Assembly: GCA_009667805.1 (NCBI GenBank)
Contig: CM019064.1
Location: forward strand, 274,703,662-274,767,661
Length of the DNA stretch: 64,000 nucleotides
Direction: 5' to 3'
From: Leptobrachium leishanense
Taxonomy: Eukaryota; Chordata; Amphibia; Anura; Megophryidae
Under the pieces are notes generated by a model. That model ran no database searches. It worked only from the letters and a program-made list of their open reading frames with translations, and was not told where the DNA came from. Both the position numbers and the translations under genes were made by a program. Positions 45,070 through 56,009 of this stretch are shown in pieces. Positions within the stretch are counted from its first letter, which is position 1, and each line of letters opens with the position of its first letter.

Positions 45070-45494
45070 GGCTAGGGTCAGACGAAAGCATTTTTCCCCG
45101 CGAACGTAAAAAAGTGCGTCCGAACGCATTGATGTATTTTTTCACGGAATATACGAAAACGGTCATACGATGCGCATTTTCGTGCGTATGTTTTACGAAT
45201 CCAAACCAGGAAACTTTTTGCGTCTGGACGTTATGTTGGCCGGACATGAACAGGGTCTGACGTCTCCAAATCACACACACACACCGCTAGCGGGCGCAGC
45301 GCACTCTGTACGTCCGTACTAGGGGTTCTGCGTTCTCAAAAAAATGCGTTCATTTTCCACTTGCGTTGCGCGGCCGGACTTTCGTGCGACCGTACTTCGT
45401 ATATTGGCCGTCATTGCCCGTCATTTGCTGCTAGTGCGGCCGTGATTAAGTGCGCCAGAACGCACATTAAAACTGCGCTCGTCTGACCCCAGCC
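45070..45494 (+). mobile_element. Harbinger-like MITE family 1, copy E
   Basis: A 425-bp element with ends GGCTAGGGTCAGACGAAAGC and TCGTCTGACCCCAGCC and TTA at 45067-45069 and 45495-45497. It is inserted in the hAT element; comparison with 6490-6540 of the other hAT copy shows the join. It supplies the unbroken sequence for the LINE insertion site in copy C. Confidence 0.9.
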
Positions 45495-46001
45495 TTAACC
45501 CGTAAAATGCCATTCATCAAGGGAAAACATGAAATGAATACACTGAGGCATGTAGTTTACCCATCAACCCGTAAAATGCCATTAATCAAGGAAAAAACAA
45601 ATGTATACTGTGAGGGATGAAGCCTGCCCATTAACCCTTAATATACAACTAAACCAAGGCAAAAACTAACGTAATACACAATGTAATGTATAGTCTGAAC
45701 ATTAACCATTTCACTGCTGAGCCATTTCAACCCTGTGAAAATGTTTAAGTTTAAGTACACGTTTTTATTTAATGTTTTATGACTTATACTTCACACTGAA
45801 TATGGTCATGTTGGGTATCATTGGAAAGGCCAGAATCTGCCCTTTCGAATGACACCTAGTTCTTCCATATACAATGCATAGCGACGGAGATATGTTGGTC
45901 CGAAGACGTGTGGGAAGCTGGATGCTGATTTTTGGTGGGGGGCACATGGGGGGGCAAGGAATAACCTAGGCCCCCCCTGTAGAGTCGCCTATGTTTATAA
46001 T

Positions 46002-46326
46002 GTGCACTGCCAGATGACCCATGAACTGACAATCTAAATGTATTCGTTCCTTCCACCAAGTGCCACTCGATCATTTCCGTCTCTTACCATTCCATGTCCT
46101 TGTCCCATTCCTTTTTGCTCTAGTATTCCTTGCCCAAACTCCTTTTTGGGTGGAAGACAGGAAAGTAAACTTCACTGTAATCCTATGAAAAACAGTACAA
46201 GTGCTCTCCGTTTTATTCCACATAATGGAAATTTTCAGATTCTACAATTTCAAGTATCCTGTTCAGTAGATTTTGCAGGCACAACTACCAGAAATGTAAC
46301 TTGCCTGTCACCTTCCAATACTGAGG
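46002..46326. other. No recognised feature
   Basis: Nothing recognised. The frame at 46038-46403 has no known motif. Confidence 0.45.
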
Positions 46327-46490
46327 AAAAAAGGTGTCATCTCCGCTCGTTTCTATGTGTTCCATGTACAACAAAACTGAGGTTTTTGTTTACGTTGCAA
46401 TGAACATTGAAACAAACTCACTCGCCACTTCACGGCACCTCTTTACAGAGTGAGTACCTAACAAATGTAACCAAAAGGCCGCTCTACTGA
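46327..46490 (+). repeat. Direct repeat, left copy
   Basis: Matches 46749-46912 from AAAAGGTGTCATCT through AAAAGGCCGCTCTACTGA, 422 bp apart, except that the core (about 46392-46416) is reversed relative to the other copy. Confidence 0.85.
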
Positions 46491-46748
46491 GCAGCTCCAA
46501 GCCCCTCCTGCTGCTTTTCAGCCAAGGAGAGGCAAAGATATGGTGGGTTTTATTTATACACGCACCAAACACTTCCCATTTGGGATTAAAAACAAAAACA
46601 TGGAAAGAGGAACAGCTGCAGAACGACGGACTGGTGTTACAAGCATGATATACATAAATACAGAAAAAATGGCGTCGCGCCCATACTCACCGGAGCGGCA
46701 GCGACTGCCAGGAGTAAGAGCCCAGTTAATGTATAAAACATAACAAGG

Positions 46749-46912
46749 AAAAAAGGTGTCATCTGCGCTCGTTTTTATGTGTTCCATGTACAACAAAACT
46801 GAGGTTTTTGTTTGTTTCAATGGCCTTTGCAACGTAAGCTCACTCGCCACTTCACGGCACCTCTTTACAGAGTGAGTACCTAACAAATGTAACCAAAAGG
46901 CCGCTCTACTGA
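46749..46912 (+). repeat. Direct repeat, right copy
   Basis: Second copy of 46327-46490. The core segment about 46812-46835 (GTTTCAATGG...TTGCAACGT) is the inverse of ACGTTGCAATG...CATTGAAAC in the left copy. The ~260 bp between the copies has no recognised content. Confidence 0.85.
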
Positions 46913-46913
46913 T

Positions 46914-47330
46914 ACCGCAATACTGATTGCTTAAAAGAGCTACTCTAGGTCTAGGTTAACCTTTCTTTCCAGCACTTGGCTCCCTCAGGGCTCCACCGGA
47001 TGTGACATACTGCTGGCTTCCTCTGAGCCACAGCAATCATTTGTGGGTGAGTGTCCAGCCAATCCAATGTCTCTCAAACAAGCAACTTGAGAACAGTTGG
47101 TGGTCCTTAGGTCCCAAAAAAAGAGTCCCACAATCTATAACTCATCTGTGCAGAGCTAAATCAACACACTCAGAGGGCTAAATAAGTCCTCTGAAAGTAT
47201 CCCCCTGGAGAGGGATGCGGGCACTCAGGTCACTGTGACCTCTCAAATGTTATTTGAGTGCATAGTGTGTCCTGTTTAATTTAAAAAGATGACTCTTTAG
47301 CAAAAGAATCTTTCTTTTAGGTTAAAAATG
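46914..47330. other. No recognised feature
   Basis: No recognised element. Confidence 0.45.
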
Positions 47331-47360
47331 CAAGCTCGTTGTCCAGGTGATTGGAATGCC

Positions 47361-47560
47361 ATAGGCTGGGTGGAGTAGAGGTAACATCACTGCTCTGCAT
47401 GGAGAGAGCCTGTGGAGTCATGGATTCGATTCCAGCAAGAGCACCTCTCCAGTAAGTGTCCTTGGGCAAGACACCTAACGGTACAGACTCGCCACCCTGG
47501 ACATACTTGAAAACGAGAGAAATCTCAATGTATCCTTCCTGGTAAAATACTTTCTCAAAA
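47361..47560 (+). mobile_element. tRNA-derived SINE with a LINE-derived tail
   Basis: The head has a possible A box (TGGAGTAGAGGT, 47371-47382) and a clear B box (GGATTCGATTCC, 47422-47433) of an internal RNA polymerase III promoter. The body contains GTCCTTGGGCAAGACACC, and 47499-47550 matches the 3' tail of the LINE at 23404-25120 at 51 of 52 positions by my alignment. An A run follows. Such SINEs are transcribed from the head and copied by the LINE whose tail they carry. Confidence 0.85.
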
Positions 47561-48514
47561 AAAAAAGCCATAGGCACAGACGTTTTTAAGTGTAGTCTCA
47601 TTTGCAAAATGCCACCTTATCCCAATTTACAACAACAACAAAAATATATGCTTGAAAAAAGTCTATTTATGTTACGTATTATCTGTCCCCTCAAAGGTTT
47701 CTTGATCTCCTTCCAAACCTATTGTTCTTTATGGTGCTGTTTTACAACCTTCGTCATCATTATAAACTAGCTGAAGGCCCCTCTCCCTACCTGTAACTTT
47801 GCTGCTTCTTCAAACAACCAGTGACATCTCTACAAATCTTGCAATGGAGTAATGGATCGCTGTCCCCATAGTTTGTAATTCTTGCGTTTTATACTCCTAA
47901 AAAGCTTTTACCAAGATTACTGTGATTATAAATAATTAGACCACTGTTTATAAAGTCCAGGGATTGTACTAATTATTTGTAGAAGAGCACGATACGGCTT
48001 TACATTTTTCGTATAAACGAACAAAATATTTTTCTTTTACTTGGTGGTTTCTCATGACTGTAAACAGCTGTAACTCGCCTGGCAGACCCAGTGTCAGACA
48101 AGCTTTAATAAAGCTTTACAAGTGTATAATCTGTAGAATTTTTTTTTTCTCTGTGGACCCTCCTGGGAAGCTAGAAGAGTCCTTTGTGATCTGATAGTGG
48201 CAGTGTTCTTTTGTGTATTCTTTTTACTTTGAAATTCTACTGTAGAATGTAGCATGGAACACAACAGATGAAATCTGTCACCTGATGATCTTGCTTTCCA
48301 GAAAGTGACAAATCAACCGTAATCTATAAAATTGCACATTTGAAGAAAGTAAAAAAACATTGTATTAGATGAACTGAACTTCCCTTCATGTTATAACCAG
48401 AGAAGTCCTGGATGGTGCCATTACTGAGACTAAACTATATGCAAATCAGACTGCTATCACCGAAAAAGGTGGACAGAAATGAAATGCCAAAGGCAACTCC
48501 TCTATACGAAAGCT
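47561..48514. other. No recognised feature
   Basis: AT-rich sequence, nothing recognised. Confidence 0.5.
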
Positions 48515-48648
48515 ACAGCAACTAGTGATGGGCCGAACACCCCTGTGTTCGGTTCGTATTCGAACATTCGAAAAGCCGAAATGTTCGAATACGAACTCGA
48601 ACACAATGCAAATCAATGGGGGTCGAACATGCAAAATGTGTTCACAGT

Positions 48649-48688
48649 TCTCCTAAATGTACCGGCAGCTGCCGGTACATTTAGGAGA
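48649..48688. repeat. Perfect 40-bp palindrome, left copy
   Basis: TCTCCTAAATGTACCGGCAG followed directly by its reverse complement, with no loop. Repeated at 49039-49078. Confidence 0.95.
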
Positions 48689-49038
48689 CCTGTGGCTGCA
48701 GCCCCCCGGGCCTCTGCTGTCTTGCTGCTGTCCCGGCCTCCTGTTCCTTCGGTCTGTCTGCTCCTCCGACGGCCGCGGCTCCTCTGCCCCACACCTCATC
48801 TTCATGCTGAGCCCTGATTGGGCAAAGTCCTGCACATGACCTGGACTTTGCCCAATCAGGTCTCAATATTGAATTGGAGCCCTGATTGGGCAAAGTCCAG
48901 GTCAGACGCAGGACTTTGTCCAATCAGGGCTCAGCATGAAGACGAGGCCTGGGGCAGAGGAGCCACGGCCGGACGGAGGAGCAGACTGGAGGAACAGGAG
49001 GGCCAAAGGCACGGGGGCCTGGGGGCTGCAGCCACAGG

Positions 49039-49078
49039 TCTCCTAAATGTACCGGCAGCTGCCGGTACATTTAGGAGA
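49039..49078. repeat. Perfect 40-bp palindrome, right copy
   Basis: Identical to 48649-48688. The sequence between the two (48689-49038) is itself an imperfect inverted repeat, so both palindromes form the base of a larger stem. Confidence 0.95.
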
Positions 49079-49240
49079 ACTTTAAACACATTTTGAAAGT
49101 CATTTTGTACTATGGAATGTCCACGGTCGAACAGACTGCGAACATCCCATTAAGTTTGGCGTTCGCCTAACACTTGAACGGCTGAGGTTCGATTCGAACT
49201 CATGTTCGAATCGAACACTCGGCCCATCTCTAACAGCAAC

Positions 49241-50616
49241 CCCAGATGATCGTTTCCGCTTTGTAAGGCCTCAACAGGTGGTAATAACTGATACTCCTCT
49301 AGGCACCTCGAGCATGGGGTCCACATCTGGATTACCCTTTAAACCAGGGTGAGCAGCCTTGGCACCTACAGATGTTTTAGAGCTACATTCCCAAGATGCT
49401 CAGCAATCATGGAAATGTAGATTGGTAGAGATGTATGGGAAATGAAGTTCAAAAACCTCTGGGGGGCCAATGTTTCTGACCCCTGGTTTAGACTCCTAGC
49501 GAACAAAAATAAGGTTTATGAGACAGGGTTTATGTTATTGACCTTCTCTGAAGCTTTTCCATTGCCTTACCAGTAGTCCGTTATGCAAGTGAATAAATAA
49601 TTTAGAGATATTATGCATTTACTCAGATTAACTTCTGCGCACAGTTTCCTAAAGGAAAAATGCTGTAAGCTATATTGCTGTGATCGCTGAAAAGATCTAT
49701 TATTTATTCATACATAATTAAGTCAGCGTTGAATCAAGAGGGTTTGAAGCGGGACCTGGATGGTTTATACTATGAAGTGAAGCACTATACTTATTCCTAT
49801 CCATTGCTGTATCTATATCTGGAATTGGTTCAAATATAAATTATTTACTGTTAATTATGATACTAAAATAAACAAAACCGGGATAAGCCACACTGGAGAT
49901 TATTTCTGCTATATACAGTATAAGAGTGACTACTGGTTCGACCCTTTGAAGAATTAATTTGGGGATTTGTTGTGGCTATATTGTTATTGGTATAGTACTA
50001 TTTTAGCAAATATCCCACAAGCTGTACAGTGACAAAGTAAAGACAGCAAAAAAAGATAAGGCACATAGAAAGAAGAGAAGTATATACTGCACTCAGCCAA
50101 GCCCACCATCTAGACCTAGTGGGATATAATAACATTCTACAGGTAACTTGCACCATATGAAGAGAGACCAGGCTTGATGCATTTATACAATTACAAGTAT
50201 GGGAAACAGTCTGGAATATGGTGAAATATTTGTTGACTCACTAGAAGTGTTTTGTTTACAGTTTTTGGAGGGAGATATTGTGCCCTCTTCCAATTGGAAT
50301 GGTAACCTGCGAGAAGTAGCTTGCAATATGTAAGGTGCTGGTTCCGGGGTGGTAGGTACGAGCCAATGTGCAATGAAGAAGTCTTGCAAAGCAGATATAT
50401 ATATATATATATATATGTATATGATGATTTATTGCAAAGACACAATAAAGCAAAGGCAATAACAGATATAGAAGAGGTATGCAATAGATGGAGAATACTG
50501 AATAGGAGGGGAAAAGCTAAGGAATAGGGAAGAAGTGTATATATGTATACACAGGTTACAGGTCTAGAGAGAACTAAAGCAGAAATCTATATATGAATAA
50601 GGAGGAAAGGAGGAGA
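49241..50616. other. No recognised feature; (TA)n microsatellite
   Basis: A (TA)n run at about 50396-50415. Otherwise nothing recognised. Confidence 0.5.
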
Positions 50617-51015
50617 GATTGTATATACACAGGTTACAGGGCCAGAGAACTAGAGCAGAATACAGGTTACAGGGCTAGAGCAGAATACAGGTTACAGGGC
50701 TAGAGCAGAATACAGGTTACAGGGCTAGAGCAGAATACAGGTTACAGGGCTAGAGCAGAATACAGGTTACAGGGCTAGAGCAGAATACAGGTTACAGGGC
50801 TAGAGCAGAACAGATGTTACAGGGCTAGAGCAGAACATACAGGTTACAGGGCTAGAGCAGAACATACAGGTTACAGGGCTAGAGCAGAATACAGGTTACA
50901 GGGCTAGAGCAGAACATACAGGTTACAGGGCTAGAGCAGAACATACAGGTTACAGGGCTAGAGCAGAACATACAGGTTACAGGACTAGAGGGAACTAGAG
51001 CAGAACATACAGGTA
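50617..51015 (+). repeat. Minisatellite, 25- and 27-bp units, about 14 copies
   Basis: Unit TACAGGTTACAGGGCTAGAG plus CAGAA, with some units gaining CA before TACAGG. The first six from 50661 are exact 25-mers; later ones mix 25 and 27 bp, with one GATGTTACAGG variant near 50811. Degenerate units extend to about 50550 on the left and 51015 on the right. Confidence 0.93.
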
Positions 51016-51584
51016 TAAAGGGAAACTACAGATCAAAACAAAGATACAATACAACAAGGTGTACTTAGGTTATATATATGTATATATATCCGAGTCCTTG
51101 GAGATATGGGCAAGTCCTTATAATCCAGGCAAAGAAAACTTGGGAGGTCCAGGAGGATAACAAGTCCAGAGGTCTGTAGTAAGTAGGAGATCCAGGAGGT
51201 TTACAAATAATAAGTCCAGGAGAGATAACAGATAGCCTTGAGAAAATAGGATCCAGCAGAGTATGGGTCCTAGGAGGCCCAACAGATAGCTCCTTGCAGC
51301 TTGGATATTTCCAAGACAATGTGGAAGCGTTGGGCTTCAGGTGTGGCCTGGTTTTATGCAGGAATAGTAGGTGATCTAGGCAACACCTGAGCGATGCACA
51401 GGCAGAGGTGAGTAGTGGTACTGCTATATGAAAGTCCCACTACTATGAGCCAGCACTGGGTTTAGGTTTTTTATTACGCCGACGGCGTTGATCCTTACAC
51501 AATATTACTGTTCTTTATACACGTAAACCGTTACTGCTCGTGGGTCACTGCTTGTGTTTCAAGTGAAGCGATTTTTCTGCCTGA
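51016..51584. other. No recognised feature
   Basis: Contains irregular AGTCCAGGAGG-type repeats at 51110-51270 that resemble a decayed tandem array, and a short TATATATGTATATATA run. Confidence 0.45.
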
Positions 51585-51587
51585 CAT

Positions 51588-51987
51588 TTAAAGAACACTC
51601 TGAGGAGGGGTGTTAATTATTAACCAATCGTGACTACCAACTGGGTCTCCCCCTTCTATTTATAGCCATAGTGTTTTTACCGCCTTACATTACCTCTAGC
51701 ACCGCAGTCTCCTTCTGTACTCTACCAGGTTGACGTCTTCTGCTGCAGGAAGCAACTCGCATATGCTGCCAATCAGATGCATCGCAGTACAAATACATCA
51801 TAAGGCATGTGATGATCAGCTTTGTAAACCTTTTGCAAAGCTGATTGTAGCCCGAGAAGGTTGGAAAAAGCGATATTTCAATTCAGAAAGAATTTCACTG
51901 CTCCCAAAGGCCGCCAGATGGGTGGAGGAGGAGGAGGTACACTTGACCATATAAATTAAATGGTCATTTTGTCTAGTGTCCCTTTAT
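51588..51987 (+). mobile_element. T2-like MITE, copy 3
   Basis: The left end TTAAAGAACACTCTGAGG and the right end GTCTAGTGTCCCTTTAT form a T2-type inverted pair. The right TTAA has mutated to TTAT. The 400-bp interior differs from the 2.5 and 11 kb copies, so it is another subfamily. Confidence 0.65.
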
Positions 51988-52990
51988 GTCATTCATAATC
52001 CATAGGACTGTTGTTTAGTGTTGGCTCGCAAAAAACACAAGGCCATTATAGGCAGAAACTGTACGAGAACACCATCTCACAGAGTTCTGAGAAACGACTT
52101 TGATGGTCTAATTGAACAGTTTCTTTCCTATAGGAAGACCATATGTTATTTTGGAAATTGCATCTGAGTCTTCTAAGAAACTATCAAGTTGAAGCTGTTT
52201 CTTTTAGTATCTGTCTCATTCGGCTAGCACTAGTGATATTATAACACAACCTGTTTATAGTATAGGATACGCAATAATAGTGCACTATCCAAATCAGGAA
52301 TTACTTTTTTTAAAATAGAAATTGTATTGAGTTTGTGGACCAGTGTGATAATTACGAAGCCCCACATAATTGTCACGGTTTGATTTGGAATTCTGGCCAT
52401 TTCTAGATCCCATTTAGAATGTAATAATAAAATTGAAATGTGCGTGCTACTCAGTGATAGGCTTCTACTAGCATTTTCAAATTGAGCATTTTGTTTTCAA
52501 AATATGTGCTTCACAATCAATATTTGTGCATTCGTGTTTTTTCTTTGTTTTTGTAAACCTTTATTAGGTGTATAAAATATATTTTTTAAAATCTAAAGTT
52601 TGTTCTGCAAACCTTCACTCTGTCTTGTTGGGCATGAGTGCTTCTAGCGCTAGCTATTGAGCTGTATTTTTGTATTGAATAAATCTTGAGTTGTTTAGGT
52701 TTATTTCGCTGTGCCATCCTGTGACATGCTTTAATCTTGAATTCAACAAGAATAAGCATGCTTTAGTCATCCAAGAATGCACATATAAAAATCTACTTGT
52801 AAACACAGCACATTGATTTTATCAAAGCAAACAATTGAAAGTTCTTATTCTATTTACTTTCTATTTTTCAACTGATGCCAAGGTTGGACAACTTCAACTT
52901 CGCAGAAATGTGGTTTAATTTTTGTTTTAAAAGTATCTAATGTTTTCAGCTAAGTGGGGCAAGCCAGAATCTGTCTGGTCATGAGAGCCT
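51988..52990. other. No recognised feature
   Basis: AT-rich sequence, nothing recognised. Confidence 0.5.
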
Positions 52991-52994
52991 TGTC

Positions 52995-53470
52995 TTGCGC
53001 ACAGTATGGTATCATTTAATAGCCCATTATTTTATTGCTGTAATACATAAATATCTGTGCAATGTTGGATTATGTGAACAAGTTGTGCATCGTTATGGGA
53101 CTTGCGCAAGTTCCATAGCACCTAAGAACGACGAATCGGAGCTATGTGCATGCACAGATCCAATCCATCAGCTGCCTGAGACCTCTCGCTACAGCGATTG
53201 ATCTGAAAGAGGGTGATGTTGGCATGCTGTCTGCGTGCTGACGTCACTGATAACCGATCTGTTAATCGGCAGCTAGAAAAGTCAAAAATCCTAGCTGCTG
53301 GTGACACTGGGTGGGGTGGAGGAAAATCCTTCACTTCACCAATGACTTTCTGCCAGATCGATGAAGTTGGGATGGGGGGAGTTTTTACCCTGTATGCCTT
53401 TCATGGTTGTAACAAATTACCACAAAAAATACTTGTATTCTTGATTTTTATCCTAATTATAAAGTAGCTC
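52995..53470 (-). repeat. Interspersed repeat shared with 12861-13300
   Basis: On the minus strand it reads CCTCCACCCCACCCAGTGTC, CAGCAGCTAGGATTTTTGAC and AGCGAGAGGTCTCAGGCAGC, parallel to 12970-13090. Its limits are uncertain and no termini were found. Confidence 0.45.
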
Positions 53471-53984
53471 TAAAAAGACAAATTCCACACTGTAACTAAT
53501 CACCATTTAATCTGAAAATACAATAAAATATATGGTGAAAATTAAACTGGACAGAAAGGACACATCACTAAAGGTCTTGGGAGCACTGTCAGAAACATTT
53601 TCCAGAGGGCCCCATTATACTCCTGCAATGTATCCAGGACTCTAGCCCCAAAACTAAGTTTGAAAACTGTGTGTTTTACATGAAAATGGAAAAAGATGTT
53701 GGATGCTCTTTTTTTTTCACATTGTATTTAGAAATTGTTAAATGCATCCAATTTAAATGAATACAATATAAATTTCACTTCCACTTTAGTGAAATCCCAC
53801 AACTGGGGGATACTGTTGTGTCAGAGCTGAAAGGATAAGCGCAATTTGGCTTCAGCCCCTTCCAACATAACATTTACGCTTCTTATACTTCCTATACTTT
53901 GTATAGGAAAAGCAAGAGTTGACGGAGCTGGAAAATAATCAGCGATTCCCTGTCGCTCATTACGCAATTGTGTGAACTATAATA

Positions 53985-53990
53985 TATACA

Positions 53991-54028
<38 letters not shown>

Positions 54029-54030
54029 TA
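53985..54030 (+). repeat. (TA)n microsatellite
   Basis: About 20 TA units ending in TTATTTA, directly before the foldback element. Confidence 0.9.
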
Positions 54031-54031
54031 C

Positions 54032-55107
54032 AAACAATAGAGGAATTGGTATAGGCGCAACGAAGGTATAATGGAATGGGGAAAGAATTTAGGACACGAT
54101 CGCCACTGCACCCACAAATGTCATCCCAAAAGTGACAAAAAAGAATAATACAAAGTGGAGAAGGGATGCGGCGCTTCCCAGTGTATAGCAGAATAAAATA
54201 ATCAGCATTATTTACCAGTAGATTATATTTGGCACAAACTCATCCATTGATGAAGGAGTCAAAAAAGACCTCAAGAGAAAAAAAGAACAAACAGACATCG
54301 CATAATACTGTTTTTCTATAAAAAATTGCGTTCAAGAGGTGTACACACTCACACTATGGAGAGCCTCATCCGGCTCTAGCTATATACGCCTATGGATGAA
54401 TTCTTATGGGCTCACCCATTAGCCACTTCAATCGATTTAAAACTTCCAATGGAACATACGGAAAGAGGAAAGAAGATAGCAACATAGAGTAGTTCAGCAG
54501 GGCACATATAGTATTTAATGGCATAAACTCAGACCACTCACGTGTTAAAGAGCCATCATGGGAAGCTTCTCATGCTGCATCATTGACCCCAGAGACACAG
54601 CAGGAGCATGTGAAGCAGGAGATCCATTGAGGCTTTCACGAGAGTTGTGCCCAATCAAACAACCCTTAGGCTCAATATTTGAGCCATGATGGCTCTTTAA
54701 CACGTGAGTGGTCTGAGTTTATGCCATTAAATACTATATGTGCCCTGCTGAACTACTCTATGTTACTATCTTCTTTCCTCTTTCCATATGTTCCATTGGA
54801 AGTTTTAATCGATTGAAGTGGCTAATGGGTGACCCCATAAGAATTCATCCATAGGCGAATATAGCTAGAGCCGGATGAAGCTCTCCATAGTGTGAGTGTG
54901 TACACCTCTTGAACGCAATTTTTTATAGAAAAACAGTATTATGCTATGTCTGTTTGTTCTTTTTTTCTCTTGAGGTCTTTTTTTACTCCTTCGTCAATGG
55001 ATGAGTTTGTGCCAAATATAATCTACTGATAAATAACGCTGATTATTTTATTCTGCTATACACTGGGAAGCGCCGCAGCCCTTATCCACTTTATATATAT
55101 TATTTAC
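54032..55107. mobile_element. Large foldback element, arms about 410 bp
   Basis: Arms 54152-54561 and 54684-55092 are inverted copies with few differences (GGGATGCGGCGCTTCCCAGT against ACTGGGAAGCGCCGCAGCCC). The loop of about 122 bp contains GCTGCATCATTGACCCC. A 120-bp unpaired segment lies at the left. ATATATATTATTTAC occurs at 54017-54031 and 55093-55107 and may be a target duplication. No coding potential and no family known to me. Confidence 0.85.
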
Positions 55108-55148
55108 TTCTGCTGCAGCGAAGAAGATAGTTCAATCCACCACTCTTA

Positions 55149-55278
55149 GGGCCATATTACATAGTTGGTGCTAACTTAACCAGAGCTGTTGTAAACTTCC
55201 CAGAGCCATTATAGTTTATGGAGGTTTCAAGTTTACAACAGCTCTGGTTAAGTTAGCACCAACTTTGTAATACTGCCC
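55149..55278. mobile_element. Short palindromic MITE
   Basis: A 130-bp element with about 50-bp arms: GGGCCATATTACATAGTTGG on the left and CCAACTTTGTAATACTGCCC on the right, then a 30-bp centre. Flanks TTA and ATA fit a TWA target. Confidence 0.8.
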
Positions 55279-55282
55279 ATAG

Positions 55283-55410
55283 ATTGTATGCTCTAAAGCA
55301 TGGTCCTCTCTCCTACTGTTCTGTGTTTGACTTGCATGTATATTTTTTATTCTGACTCGCCCATTGTACAGCGCTACGGAACTTGATAGCACTATATAAA
55401 TACTTGTAAC
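55283..55410 (+). mobile_element. Old L2-type LINE 3' end
   Basis: Carries TTGTACAGCGCTACGGAACT and ACTATATAAATAC, the same pattern as the L2 tail at 18720-18765 but diverged. It directly follows the MITE. Confidence 0.6.
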
Positions 55411-56009
55411 TGTAACCACCTTCTCTGTCCATAAAGTGAAGGATATAGAGAACAAACATTTCTCTCAGTGGCAGCACACAATGCGGCTCTTGGCATTCTA
55501 TTTTGGCTTCCAAAAATTATGAGCCTAGGCGCTAATATATCTCATAATTGACCCTGCAATATGGACCTTCGGGGACTTTATGGCCTGGCAAGAATAGGGG
55601 CCTATATGTTTAAATCTCTATATTTTTTAACCTATCATTAGCTAAAATTTGTTTTCAGTTTTCTTGATTTGGAATCCAACCGCTTATAAATTGCATTGTT
55701 TGGTTTTTCATCTTAACTCGGATATCCACAGGTCAAGAGATAGTGACCATGAAAGCAATAAACAGCAAAATGAGCTTTGGGGAGAAAACTCTATTGTTCT
55801 CTCATCTGTTTTCAGGTCCTGCGTTGACATAGTAGAAAACGCTTTAGCTTAACAGAGACTTGTCCTGCCTTGGTCAAAGAGCTTGTTGTACTGCTATTCT
55901 AAGGATTCAGGGAGCATAAAATTATTTTCTTTCTCCTGAAGAATAACTTTTTACTACAAGAAAAAATCAAAACGTTATGCATAAAGTCTGTACGCCACCA
56001 GCCATATAA
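55411..56009. other. No recognised feature
   Basis: Nothing recognised. Confidence 0.45.

Larger units (their letters stand above)
42580..45993 (+). mobile_element. Non-autonomous hAT element, copy 2, with three nested levels
   Basis: Starts CAGTGGCGACTCTAGG and ends CTGTAGAGTCGCCTATG. The perfect 8-bp duplication TTTATAAT lies at 42572-42579 and 45994-46001. Its own sequence is 42580-42690, 44706-45066 and 45498-45993, matching 6057-6998 throughout. The rest is inserted: a Harbinger-like element (42691-44705) and a family-1 MITE (45070-45494). Confidence 0.9.
48523..49232 (+). mobile_element. hAT element, TAGNGATGNGCCGAAC family, copy 2, with internal foldbacks
   Basis: The left end TAGTGATGGGCCGAACACCC and the right end ACTCGGCCCATCTCTA are inverted. 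A perfect 8-bp duplication ACAGCAAC flanks it (48515-48522, 49233-49240). The 710-bp interior is a nest of inverted repeats: two 40-bp perfect palindromes bracket complementary arms rich in GCAAAGTCC and CCCTGATTGGGC. No transposase is encoded. Confidence 0.85.

Noticed and set aside
47371..47433. A functional tRNA gene at the A and B boxes
   Set aside because: No cloverleaf with acceptor and anticodon stems can be drawn, and the sequence continues into a LINE-derived tail. It is a SINE head.
48479..49096. Several frames of 60-112 codons on both strands
   Set aside because: They are products of the inverted repeats in the hAT element; the same peptide appears on opposite strands.
50617..51015. 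Regular short repeats resembling a CRISPR array
   Set aside because: Units are contiguous with no unique spacers, and the context is a vertebrate genome. It is a minisatellite.
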